Counted from the stretch's first letter, positions 1 to 8,811 are shown. The stretch is DNA of 26,809 bases from Priapulus caudatus (GCF_000485595.1 NW_014577080.1:935474-962282); one strand, 5' to 3'. The notes: generated by a model not told the origin, from the sequence alone. Translations and numbers: made by a program.

Positions 1-62
<62 letters not shown>

Positions 63-73
63 CACAACACAAC

Positions 74-149
<76 letters not shown>

Positions 150-200
150 ACACACGCACGCACGCACGCACACACACGCACACACACAACACACACACGT
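1..200. repeat. (AC)n microsatellite
   Basis: Nearly pure AC dinucleotide repeat with a few AACAC interruptions. It degrades after about 145 into ACGC and ACAC mixtures. The left edge is the window edge, so the true length is unknown. Confidence 0.97.
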
Positions 201-871
201 TGCATGCATGCCTTTACGGCCCGGATTCAACGTATTCTGAAGTAGGCTTACGATGCACTGGAACGAAAATATAAACTATATTATTTTTCATAATTATGTA
301 CTGATAGTATATACAATTTTGTAAACAATGTTTTATTAGTTATCATAGGCATACTCATAATATATATTTTAGATACTTTAGTCAAAACATCAGCTTTAGC
401 TACATTCCTCTTTGAAATTTACAAATTGACCTTTTAAAATGATCAGAATTGATTGCTTTCAACATAGCCTGAAAATGCAGGAAATGCCATTTCCAGGCTC
501 TAAATTTCAAAATTTTTGTGGGGGAGTAGGCGCCTACCCCCAGACCTCACGCATCGGCTTCACGATCGCGGCGTTAGCCATGCGTGCCTGCGGCACACAC
601 CATAACCACCACTCTGGGTATTATCACTGGGTGATCCTACATTTTTCTGCAGTAGCACATTTTGGGAGGCCACTACGGCCCAAACTGCATGCAGCGCTCC
701 CCTTCGCACACTCAGGATACAGCACAGATCCCTCCTTTTAGGCCCCCCTTTGCAGAAGCCGGCCGGCACAGAAGAAGACCCCCTTCGCTACACTCAGGCT
801 CGTAGATTGAGCCAATGAGCGAGAGCGCCATCTGTCGTGGACTTTGACTACGGCCCTGCACATAACACAAC
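201..871. other. intergenic, no gene seen
   Basis: No coding region is supported. The sequence is AT-rich to about 480. It then becomes GC-richer, starting with a near-palindrome around 519-542 (GTAGGCGCCTAC core flanked by G and C runs). Such a GGGG...CCCC hairpin followed by a CAGACC stretch resembles high-copy non-coding repeats of invertebrate genomes, but I cannot name a family. Open frames here (for example 439-741) show no recognisable domain. Confidence 0.5.
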
Positions 872-915
872 CACTGATCTCTATAATATAATCGATTATA
901 TTATAGAGATCAGTG
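872..915. repeat. 44-bp perfect palindrome
   Basis: Two 22-nt arms meet at 893/894 (TAATC|GATTA) with no spacer and no mismatch; the ends read CACTGATCTC and GAGATCAGTG. The centre is AT-rich and could extrude as a cruciform. It may be a residue of a palindromic transposon end, but no flanking duplication is evident. Confidence 0.95.
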
Positions 916-1223
916 AACACAACACATACTGTTACTGCATACATAATTATTATGCTTAGTTATCAATACGGTACGCTCCGATACATTTCCATAGTTTCTT
1001 AGACCGGGCGCTAGATGGCGTTAGTATTTTTTTTATTGAGACGTTCTACCAGAGGTTCTACTCCGTTGCCTAAAAGATAAAAGATAAAAAAGGTTGTGTT
1101 ATGTTGTTATAAGTTTGTTAATAAGTTATTAACGACGTTATTATAAGTTAAAGAGTTATTAATAAGTATAGTGGGATTCGTAAATAAGTTAATACTACTA
1201 GTACTACTACTAGTACTACTAGT
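916..1223. other. AT-rich spacer with TACTAG repeats
   Basis: No gene is visible. The interval is AT-rich with repeated GTTATTAA/AAGTTA words. It ends in a short TACTAC/TAGTAC microsatellite (about 1195-1223) abutting the inverted-repeat element at 1224. Confidence 0.5.
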
Positions 1224-1849
1224 GCAGAGGCGGTCGTTGTCGTATCAGGTACTACAGATATGTTTAGTATTAATTATTAACTATTAGTATTAGTATTAAT
1301 TATTATGTTTATATTTTTATATGACTATGAGTATGAGGTATGTTTAGAGTTAGGGTTAGGGTTAAGGTTAGGGTTAGTGTTAACAGGGTTACAGGGTACA
1401 GGGTGTTAGGGTTAGGGTACACTTCTGTAGTACAAGTCTGGTACACTTTGTGTATACATATATGTATGAAAACTATGAACCATGGGAAACACTCCCGACC
1501 CTTAGTACACGCTAAATCCGCTTGGAACGCTCCGAGAGTGCCATGGTTTGCGTCAACTTTGAGTCGGACAGTGTGCGGTGGCCTCCCGATCGATCAGGAG
1601 TGGGTCGTATAGTGTGCAGGGGCTTAGTGCTGTGCACAGTGCAAAATCGGATAGTGTGCTGCTAGCATAACGATACTCCCGCTTCCCGGTATTGCTTGAG
1701 CTTGTCCTCAGCTCTTGTGACCTGCTGCCACCTAGTGTCAGAATCAAACAATAATCGCTCAACTTAACTATAAATATTACAGATTCTATATCTACGATAC
1801 TACAGGTACATATATCTGTAGTACCTGATATGACAACGACCCCTTGAGC
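1224..1849. mobile_element. TIR element, family A, copy 1, with TTAGGG core
   Basis: The left end starts GCAGAGGCGGTCGTTG. The right end, read on the other strand, starts GCTCAAGGGGTCGTTG. Both continue with a block containing TATCAGGTACTACA, so these are terminal inverted repeats of about 40-50 bp. The interior is colinear with the reverse complement of the copy at 13308-13638, including the words TTTAGTATTA, GAGGTATGTTTAG, a TTAGGG array and CTTCTGTAGTACAAGTCTGG. About 330 bp (roughly 1467-1802) is absent from the second copy and is probably a later insertion. No transposase is encoded, so it is non-autonomous. The flanks show no clear target-site duplication; only ACTA is shared. Confidence 0.75.
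1342..1418 (+). repeat. interstitial telomeric repeat (TTAGGG)n, degenerate
   Basis: Tract of TTAGGG units with variants (TTAGAG, TTAAGG, TTAGTG, ACAGGG) in the core of the family A element. It is not a chromosome end because unique sequence and both element termini surround it. Confidence 0.85.
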
Positions 1850-1957
1850 ACTATATACTAGTGTCAATAGTGTCGCCTATGAATATAAGTTATAACCGTC
1901 GAAAATACCAAAGGTAAATGAAAGACTGAGACTGAAAGACTGAAAGTGCACGTATAA
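1850..1957. other. short spacer between TIR element and LINE remnant
   Basis: No gene is visible. It contains a short GACTGA/GAAAGACTGA repeat near 1921-1947. Confidence 0.4.
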
Positions 1958-2363
1958 ATTAACAAAACAAACACAATCACAATGGTTATAAAATTAACAA
2001 ACAAAGAAAGGATAGAGAAAGATATATTATTAGGCAACCAAGTAATAAAAAAATGCACCAAATATTCATATCTAGAGGATTTCATTAATGATAAAGGAGG
2101 TTTTAAGGACATGATAAGAGCCCGAACTGAAAAATGCATGTTCATGATGAGGGAAATATTATCGGGGACAGAAGAGCAAAATTATGGAAATCATACCTAT
2201 ACTATAGAATAATAGAAGCAAGAGTGAAATTATATGAATGCACAGTTTTACATTCCTTCCTAAATAATAGTGAAACATGTACTAACTTAACGAAGGAAGA
2301 AGTTAAAATGTTGGAGGATTTCCAAAATGAGTGCCTGCGCAAAATAATAAAAGCTTATAGTAA
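1958..2363 (+). pseudogene. LINE reverse transcriptase C-terminal remnant, part 1
   Basis: Translation gives INKTNTITM, then YLEDFINDKGGFKDMI. After a frameshift near 2190-2205 it continues KLYECTVLHSFLNNSETCT and KMLEDFQNECLRKIIK. This order matches the late fingers/thumb part of non-LTR retrotransposon ORF2: the 'INxxKT..M' motif, 'YLG..I...', 'KLY...VLPSLLYGSETW' and 'LE.FQ...LR.I'. An in-frame stop lies just upstream (1955-1957), and the catalytic core with its Asp-Asp pair is missing. The reading resumes at 4883 after foreign insertions. The clade cannot be assigned from this part alone. It is certainly inactive. Confidence 0.75.
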
Positions 2364-2805
2364 AACACTAGCTCCAAGAAACGGTATTGCTAGGGTTAGA
2401 ATACCGTCATATATGTATATTGACCTGTATACCTGCATACCTGTATATTAACGTCAGTCACACAGCCTGGTCGGGTTAAGTAAAACACCACTGGAAGCAC
2501 TAGTAAGGCTCATAGGGTCTATATATATGTCCCCCAGGGTACTGCCGGAACGTACCGTCGTCACTATTTGATATGGTTAGGATTAGGGTTAGAGTTAGGG
2601 TTAGGGAGTAGGCGTAGGCGTCTGCCTAGACTCGTTAGTGGAGTAGGCGAGGTACGGTCCGGCATATTAGATAGTACCATGGTACGTTCCGGCAGTACCC
2701 CGGGGGACATAGACCCTCTCAGCACTAGTAAGGATAACCCGACCAGGCTGTGTGACTAACGTCAATATACGGTATTCTAACCCTAGCAATACCGTTTCTT
2801 GGAGC
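2364..2805. mobile_element. TIR element, family B, with TTAGGG core, inserted in the LINE
   Basis: Very long terminal inverted repeats of roughly 170-190 bp per arm with indels. The left arm from 2371 begins GCTCCAAGAAACGGTATTGC and the right arm ends with its exact complement at 2805. Further shared blocks include CACACAGCCTGGTCGGGTTA and ACTGCCGGAACGTACC. TATAGTAA occurs at 2356-2363 and again at 2806-2813, suggesting an 8-bp target duplication, although the left end then carries 7 extra bases (AACACTA). A TA duplication (2369-2370 and 2806-2807) is the alternative. No coding capacity. The centre (about 2574-2608) is a short TTAGGG array. It interrupts the LINE after KAYSK. Confidence 0.85.
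2574..2608 (+). repeat. short TTAGGG array in family B element
   Basis: GGTTAGGATTAGGGTTAGAG followed by further TTAGGG units, about five in all, close to the axis between the two arms. Confidence 0.8.
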
Positions 2806-3178
2806 TATAGTAAGGGTAGAGTTAGGAATTTACCATGCTCATTATCTTATTAGACTGATTTCTAAATATTGATATTGTGTCCAATATTATTCTCCATTTT
2901 TCCCCAATGTTCCTATTGTGTCCGATTATTAGTAGTACTAGCTGGAACCCGCGCTAAGCGCGGGCTTAGTGACTGTGATGCATGTGGTACCGACTGTTCA
3001 ATACCCAGAGAGATAAGAGAATAGATTGACCTTGACATTGACATTTAACTTCATTATAAGAAGTCTACGCAAAGATACACAGCTCAGGACAATGATCACG
3101 CCGCTTGCTGCCCCCTTCCTGACGCAAGGATACACAGCGCGGAGCCAGCTCGGCTCAGTCAGGGAAGCTCACTGCTCG

Positions 3179-3230
3179 CGCACGCACGCACGTGTAAGTT
3201 CGCACGCACGCATGCACGCACATGTACGTC

Positions 3231-3262
<32 letters not shown>

Positions 3263-3276
3263 GCACGCACGTGTAC
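3179..3276. repeat. ACGC tetranucleotide-rich tract
   Basis: GCACGCACGC repeats with TGTACGT interruptions. It uses the same words as the larger array at 4139-4467, so the two probably share an origin. Confidence 0.9.
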
Positions 3277-3464
3277 GTGCACTACATAAACAGCGCTTTC
3301 TATCAGAACATGTGGTCATTCATCTGTAAATGTCAAGCAGCACGCTTTGCTTCTGCCAACCACAACACATAACAAATACACGTTACCTGATCTATGACGT
3401 CACGTGAAACATCGCTATTAGGCTTGCGCTATGGTGTGTGCATATGTTTGCTAGTGAATTAGAC

Positions 3465-3681
3465 CCGCTAAAATTCGAGACTGTTCGCTGGCAGCAATTG
3501 ATCCGTGCGCCGGCCTTTCGATTTGGCGCACGGATCAGAAGCTGCCAGCGCGTGATACTTTCGTAGGACGTTCCCGCGGTCGCGTGCACCTTGCCACGGA
3601 ACTGCGCGCAAGATTCGCGCTTAGCGGGCAGGATCAACACCTCTCAGGCGACGCTTCTCTGGTATCCGGTCTCTCATCTGG
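3465..3681. repeat. hairpin-headed dispersed repeat, copy 1
   Basis: Similar along its whole length to 7248-7465. It begins CTAAAATT, then GACTGTTCGCTGGCAGC, then a stem-loop (CTGGCAGC...GCTGCCAG enclosing TGATCCGTGCGCC...GGCGCACGGATCA). A conserved GC-rich tail follows with GTAGGACGTTCCCGCGGTCG and GGAACTGCGCGCAAGAT. No protein is supported. It could be a MITE or a structured-RNA-derived repeat; I cannot name the family. Confidence 0.8.
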
Positions 3682-3734
3682 GTCTTGTGCGTAGGCATGC
3701 AGACTCGGCGACGCATGCACTGTATACACATCAG

Positions 3735-3960
3735 GGGGTAGATTCATCAAGCTGCGAACGCAAAATATTTTGCGTAAATCTTGTGTACGCAATCGACGTT
3801 GCTTAGTTGCGATTCACCAACACAGCCATTTAGTAAATTTTCGTACGATTTCGTGTACGCAAGCGAGGCCGTTTTAGGTGCGATTCATCAAGCTAAAATT
3901 TACGTAAACCTTTGCGTAACTTTACACGAGCTGAAGAGGTGCCGTAAACCACTCGAAATT
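3735..3960. repeat. repeated GATTCA[T/C]CAA motif region
   Basis: The motif GATTCATCAAGC or GATTCACCAAC occurs at about 3740, 3812 and 3881, with related TTTGCGTAA and GTGTACGCAA words between. This looks like a diverged internally repetitive element. No coding signal. Confidence 0.5.
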
Positions 3961-4138
3961 TCCGCAGATGTTTTCAGCATACCGCAGCATGCATTATTTT
4001 ATTGAGAAAACATTATAAAATTACTACTCAACTAAAAATAAATAAATAATTACCATACTACGCAGACAGGCGGCGCCTTTGACGCTTCTTTTGTCATAGC
4101 TTGGCATTGTTTTCGTTATAAGCGAGTTCGTAGTTAGC

Positions 4139-4467
4139 CGTGTACGTGCACACGCACGCACGTGTACGTGCACACGCACGCACTTGTACGTGCACACGCA
4201 CGAACGTGTACGTGCACACGCACGCACGCACACGTGCACAAGCACGCACCCACGTGTACGTACGCACGCGCGCCCGTGTACGTACACACGCACGCACGCA
4301 CGTGTACGTTCACACGCACGCACGCACGCACGTGTACGTGCACACACACGCACGCACGCACGTGTACGTGCACACACACGCACGCACACGTGCACATGCA
4401 CACACGTACGCACGCACGTGTACGTGCACACGCACGCACGCACGTGTACGTACACACGCACGCACGA
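4139..4467. repeat. GTGTACGTGCACACGCACGC minisatellite
   Basis: Tandem copies of a roughly 22-bp unit, CGTGTACGTGCACACGCACG plus CA, with ACGC length variation. Almost every base alternates purine and pyrimidine, the sequence character that favours left-handed Z-DNA. Several long open frames in both directions encode only Arg/Thr/His/Val/Cys repeats and are artefacts of the repeat. Confidence 0.95.
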
Positions 4468-4488
4468 TCATTATTGGGCTTACATGCA

Positions 4489-4612
4489 GCACAACGTTGA
4501 CAGACGGCGAAATATTACAGCACAACGTTGACAGACGGCGAAATATTACAGCACAACGTTGACAGACGGCGAAATATTACAGCACAACGTTCACAGACGG
4601 CGAAATATTAGC
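4489..4612. repeat. 31-bp tandem repeat, four copies
   Basis: Unit GCACAACGTTGACAGACGGC plus GAAATATTACA, starting at 4489, 4520, 4551 and 4582, so the period is exactly 31. The copies are nearly identical; the last has TTCACAG for TTGACAG. It lies just downstream of the minisatellite. Confidence 0.95.
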
Positions 4613-4845
4613 AAGGCAAAGATATAGCGCCCCCTATTTTCAGGCAAATCTTTACCTTTTTTTGGTTGTCTTTTTTAAGCCTTTTTTACCGTTTTCAACC
4701 GAGTATAGTTTAGAACCCATCCCGTGTATTCATCGATCTCTTCTGTGAATTTGGCGCTATTTTGATCAAAACTGGCGGAGCCTTTCATTAACATACATAC
4801 ATACATACAACATTCGCCAAATTATAGTAAGATGAATTAGTAGGA
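4613..4845. other. non-coding stretch inside the composite insertion
   Basis: No gene seen. It contains T-rich runs and a short CATA tetranucleotide run near 4791-4808. Confidence 0.4.
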
Positions 4846-4882
4846 CGATTTTACCCAGCGCAGCGGGTACCCGCAGCTAGTA

Positions 4883-5507
4883 ACTGATAAAATAGAATAC
4901 AAAAAACTCATGCTACGGTACTACAATACATAGTTAAGCTAGATAACAATAGTAGGAGAGTACAACCCTAGATAAGAGAGTATTTATACAGCAGATCAAA
5001 GAGGAAGGAAGAAATTGGGGAAATGAAATTTTAATAATTCTAGAGTGGTACGAACTGGAAATATCATTTACAGCCATAGGATTAAAACCAAAAAGAACCT
5101 GAAAAAAACAAGTCAAAGATGCCATCTTAAAAAGAGTAATTAAAAGAGACAAATTGAAAACTAGAGATAAAACAAAAATGAACATGATAAACATTGAAAC
5201 ATACGGATTGAAAGATTATATGAAAGAATTATCATTTGCTGATTCGTGTTTTGCATTTAAATGTAAAACTTGCAGGATTGATCTCAAAGGCTACTTTAAA
5301 AATAACTTTAGTGACGACATGTGTAATAGATGTAATAAGAATATGAAAGAAGACATGGAACATTTATATAAATGTGATATAGCTATAATAAATATAAGGA
5401 TCGAGGGACAACAAATAGAAAGCTGGAGAGGGGACAACCACGGGTTATTGAAACCAGCGTTAGATTATGTGCGGAAAATTCTGGTGATTCGAAACACTAA
5501 CATTTAG
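4883..5507 (+). pseudogene. LINE ORF2 C-terminal remnant, part 2 (zinc-knuckle tail)
   Basis: The translation reads IEYKKLMLRYYN, then after frameshifts QQIKEEGRNWGNEI, then an open stretch to the stop at 5505-5507. The tail contains FKCKTCRIDL and CNRCNKNMKEDMEHLYKC. This is the Cys-His cluster (C-x2-C ... H-x4-C) that ends many non-LTR retrotransposon ORF2 proteins. Stops near 4930-4970 and after PKRT (about 5101) show decay. It continues the remnant at 1958-2363; the gap is explained by inserted elements. Confidence 0.7.
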
Positions 5508-5535
5508 AGAATTAGAGGCGTCATTAATCTCTTTT

Positions 5536-6023
5536 TTCTCTAGACGATTGGCAGCCCGGATATCCGCGCGAAGCGCGAAAAACGTTGCGTTGTGGCAGAC
5601 TTACACAACTTCGCTGCACTCTTTCCAACACCTTGCCCAGGTCCCTTTGGGTATACACCAAAGTCGTATAATCGCTCAATTCAGCAGTTGTGGCGATTCC
5701 ACAAGCCTTTTGACTACGCACGTAGCTAGACATTTCCTACAAATGGTCGTAATTGTTGGTTTGCTGCTCGGCGCGCTTCGTTTTCCTGTAGAAAAGCGAG
5801 TTAGCATTTTTGCTGTTTCATGCTCTGACATTTTTCTGGAACATGTGGCGTGCGATAGATGGCACAACGAGGCTATGTTCATGGCATTTCCACCTAGTTT
5901 TTCTGCACGGATTTGGCGGCTAAGCTAGACTGGTACCCGCTCAACAGTTCCACACGCTACACTAACTGAGTTCATTGTAGCCAAGGATACTTGGTGGAGT
6001 GAAGGTGGGTACCAGTCTAGCTG
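5536..6023. mobile_element. unclassified inverted-repeat element
   Basis: Near its right end AGCTAGACTGGTACCCGC (5923-5940) is mirrored by GTGGGTACCAGTCTAGCT (about 6005-6022), enclosing about 65 bp. The left portion has a GC hairpin (CCGCGCGAAGCGCG) like those of the element starting at 2936. The 126-codon open frame at 5548-5928 has no recognisable domain and I do not call it a gene. The outer boundary is uncertain. Confidence 0.4.
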
Positions 6024-6119
6024 TAACCCCTGCAATCGGGACTTGCGCTTAAACTTGCTGTATCCATCTTGGGAGACCAATGTGATGTTCTCATGTTATC
6101 CGATTAATACTTCTATTAC

Positions 6120-6360
6120 TACAAGTACATGTTACAATAAGTACTAGTAAGTACTACTACTAGTTACTACCAGGAGCTAATAATGACAAACTGTGTTACT
6201 AGTAAGTTACTAATAATTACGACTCCTGTTACTACTAGTAGTACTACTACTAGTACTACTAGACTACTAGTACTACTACTACTATAGTTACTACTATAGT
6301 ACTAGAGCTACTACTACTAGTACTAATACTATATAGTATAGTACTACTACTACTACTACT
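6120..6360. repeat. TACTAC/TAGTAC microsatellite-like tract
   Basis: Irregular trinucleotide repeat of ACT/AGT words (TACTACTACTAG), self-complementary in many places. Similar words precede the family A element at 1195-1223. Confidence 0.85.
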
Positions 6361-6401
6361 AGCTCCAAGAAACGCTCTTTGCTAGGGTTAGAATACCCCT
6401 A
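6359..6401. mobile_element. solo end of family B element
   Basis: TAGCTCCAAGAAACGCTCTT then TGCTAGGGTTAGAATACC matches the first 35-40 bp of the family B terminal repeat at 2369-2408 with few differences. No second arm follows, so it is a truncated remnant. Confidence 0.75.
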
Positions 6402-6727
6402 TACTAGACAAAGGCATTAAAGCATTTTAATAAAATATAATGCTAACTAAATACAAAATCTATTTACTACCAAATTCTTCATGTTTCTATAGGCCTACTC
6501 TCTTTCACCTATTATTGCCGACAGTTTCCTGTAAATTCCGTCGAAATCCTACGTCCAACATACGCTGCCGGCTGCCATTGCTGTCATGGCGCGACTGTTG
6601 CATGCTTACACTAATATATATAGCAGGTAGGAAAGCGTGCTGCAAAAATTCGCTCGACGCTCGCTTGATTTGACACTCACAGTACGAATACACATCCAAC
6701 AGCTTCCATCTTTGTTTCTCCTTCAAC
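6402..6727. other. no gene recognised
   Basis: Overlapping open frames on both strands (6440-6673 +, 6505-6729 -) have no recognisable domain, and no splice-compatible homology was seen. Confidence 0.4.
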
Positions 6728-7217
6728 AACAGTGTTCACTTGTTATAAAAACAATGTCTCTGTTCGTAACCGAGCTGTACGTGTCACGCGAAATCACAGA
6801 AAGACTGACGAAATTCTCGCGTTCGCGAACCTTGCCCAATAATGGAAATGGCTGTCAGAATCAGGAAACGCCTACCGGCACTCTTCGTGACCTCATTGTT
6901 GCGCTGCAACGCTGCAACGTTTTTGCAACGTTCTAATGGCGAGGCTCGTACGGGAGTTGGAAAGCAGTGCGCCGCCTGCGCGCCGCCTATAGCGCATAGA
7001 CTGCCACTCGCTCCCACTTCTCGGCTTAGCTTAGTCACTCGATGGGTAATCGAGGTGGGAGCGAGTCGCAGTATATATAGCCTTTGTCCTTGCAGCCATT
7101 TCCATTACTGGGTAAGGTTCGTGAACGCGAGAATTTCGTCAGTCTTTCTGTGATTTCACGTGACACAGCTCGGTTACGAACAGAGACATTATGTTTTTAT
7201 AACAAATGAACACTGTT
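6728..7217. mobile_element. fold-back element with ~125-bp arms
   Basis: The left arm 6728-6854 (from AACAGTGTTCAC to GGAAATGGCTG) is repeated inverted at 7093-7217 with few mismatches. Shared blocks include AATCACAGAAAGACTGACGA and GTTCGTAACCGAGCTGT. The interior has a second inverted pair (ACTCGCTCCCAC and GTGGGAGCGAGT). No target duplication is clear. Open frames in the arms are by-products of the repeat. Confidence 0.85.
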
Positions 7218-7247
7218 CACGTCTCAAATGTCTGCCCTCTGTGTCCC

Positions 7248-7465
7248 CCACTAAAATTGCGGACTGTTTGCTGGCAGCTATGGATCCGTACGCCGGCCTA
7301 TGCATTCGGCGCACGGATCCATAGCTGTCACCGCTGCATACTGTCGTAGGACGTTCCCGCGGTCGCGTGCGCCTTGCCGCGGAACTGCGCGCAAGATCTG
7401 CGCTCTGCGCTTCGGATCAACACCTCCTTTCGGCAACGCTTCTCTAGTATCCCGTCTCATCTGGA
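7248..7465. repeat. hairpin-headed dispersed repeat, copy 2
   Basis: Second copy of the repeat at 3465-3681, same orientation. Its stem is CTGGCAGCTATGGATCCGTA... against ...GGCGCACGGATCCATAGCTG, so the internal loop of copy 1 is paired here. The tail GTAGGACGTTCCCGCGGTCG is identical in both copies. Confidence 0.8.
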
Positions 7466-8807
7466 TAATCCCCGCACCTCGTTGAATCGAGTGCCTTGTG
7501 AAATACAAGAGAGGGTGCCAAGATACAAGATACAAGATACTCCTAGTCATGTTTCCGACTAGTTTACTGTGTGTTCTACAATACACTATAGTGCTCAATC
7601 GTTTATTATAGACACAAACACGTGACAAAGGAAATAGTTAGGAAATATCAACGTCAGGGCAGGGACCAAAATATATCGTAATTACTATTTAGGGTTAGCC
7701 AGTTCTGATCTAGACCGCAATCATTACTGATTAGCTAAGGCGATGATATATGGTAACTGTTGTGGCAGGGTGCGAAATTAACAGTCCGGAGTCAAATACT
7801 CCCTGATTTACTGTTGGACTCCCTGATTTGACATATATGCAGGAGTCCGTGTGACTCCCTGAAAATTCTGATACTAACTAGTTCGTTCCAGAGCATGGCC
7901 TCGCGGAATTACCGTAATTTTAGCTCACCTTGACATCGTCAAGCTGAGCTATGGCCATGGGTCGTCGTCCGCCGTCCGTCCGTCCGTCCGTCCGTCCGTC
8001 AACATTTGGCTACGGTCAACAATAACTCAGTTACTCTTGTTACTGCTATGCTCCCAAATTAAACGTCCTATTTTGGAGCATGCCAGTCGACGTACTTTCG
8101 AGCCACGGCAATTTTTTGGCAAAAATGGGAATTGTCATTAGTTGGTTCAGGTTCCACGGATTTTGCTCATTTTTGATATGTGAATGAATAAGGGATAGGG
8201 GTTTTGATATTTAAAAAAAAATTATGCAAATTAGGTAGGGTTTGGCAATTATATAGCATATTATATAGACACGCAGATAACAAACAGTCTGTGGTGTCAC
8301 ACTCGTCTGGTTCGTTTTACAAGATTTCATTGACAATATCTTTAATGCAAAATTCCTGCTATGAACATATTATGATTTATACTATTATTATTATATTATT
8401 ATTATTATCATATAATGATTTATGCTAAGAAACATCAAAGCGGGTATAGTGCCATCTACCTTCACAAATTGTGATTTATTTTGGTTTATAAATTATTTAT
8501 AATTTATATATTATACAATATTATTTATTATTTTTACATAAAAAATTACACATATAATTATCAAGAGTATATAATGGGAGTTCTCCCATATATAATATAT
8601 TCTTCGTTTCTATAATGTACGTCGATGGTTGCTCAATTAAAACGGACTTCGTCTCACTCACTCATTTGTGTCCTTTTTTGTGGTGAGCTACAGTGTCATT
8701 GACACTTTCATTTCAGCTAATGTCCAAAGAAAATTTGGCAGACATGCAACCGCATGAATCTTAAAAATAAGCACATGCGTTATTGTTAATATTTTAAATT
8801 TTGAACC
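7466..8807. other. intergenic repeats, no gene seen
   Basis: Contains a short ATACAAGATACAAG repeat near 7520-7540; ACTCCCTGATTT repeats at about 7795-7860; a diverged element from about 7918 with TAGCTCACCTTGACATCGTC; a (GTCC)n run; AT-rich ATT/TAT repeats around 8385-8530; and a TGGGAGTTCTCCCA hairpin near 8576-8589. No coding region is supported on either strand. Confidence 0.5.
7974..8000. repeat. (GTCC)n microsatellite
   Basis: Six to seven CCGT tetranucleotide units, preceded by GTCGTCGTCC. Sits within a diverged dispersed repeat. Confidence 0.9.
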
Positions 8808-8811
8808 TCAG

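Larger units (their letters stand above)
2936..4882. mobile_element. putative composite insertion bounded by short inverted ends
   Basis: The left edge reads TACTAGCTG followed by ACCCGCGC. The right edge, on the other strand, reads TACTAGCTG followed by CGGGTACCCGC, giving inverted ends of 9-13 bp. A GC hairpin (CCCGCGCTAAGCGCGGG) sits just inside the left end and a GCGCAGCGGGTACCCGC hairpin inside the right. Between them lie only repeats: an ACGC tract, a hairpin-headed repeat, a Z-DNA-prone minisatellite and a 31-bp tandem repeat. LINE-like reading resumes right after 4882, which supports this edge as an insertion boundary. No transposase was found. The boundaries are an inference. Confidence 0.45.

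Noticed and set aside
4024-4562. Overlapping long open frames on both strands, Arg/Thr/His/Val/Cys repeats
   Set aside because: They are translations of the minisatellite in several frames; such arrays lack stops by composition. No domain, start context or splice signal supports a gene.
5548-5928. 126-codon open frame
   Set aside because: No domain, atypical composition, and it overlaps an inverted-repeat element.
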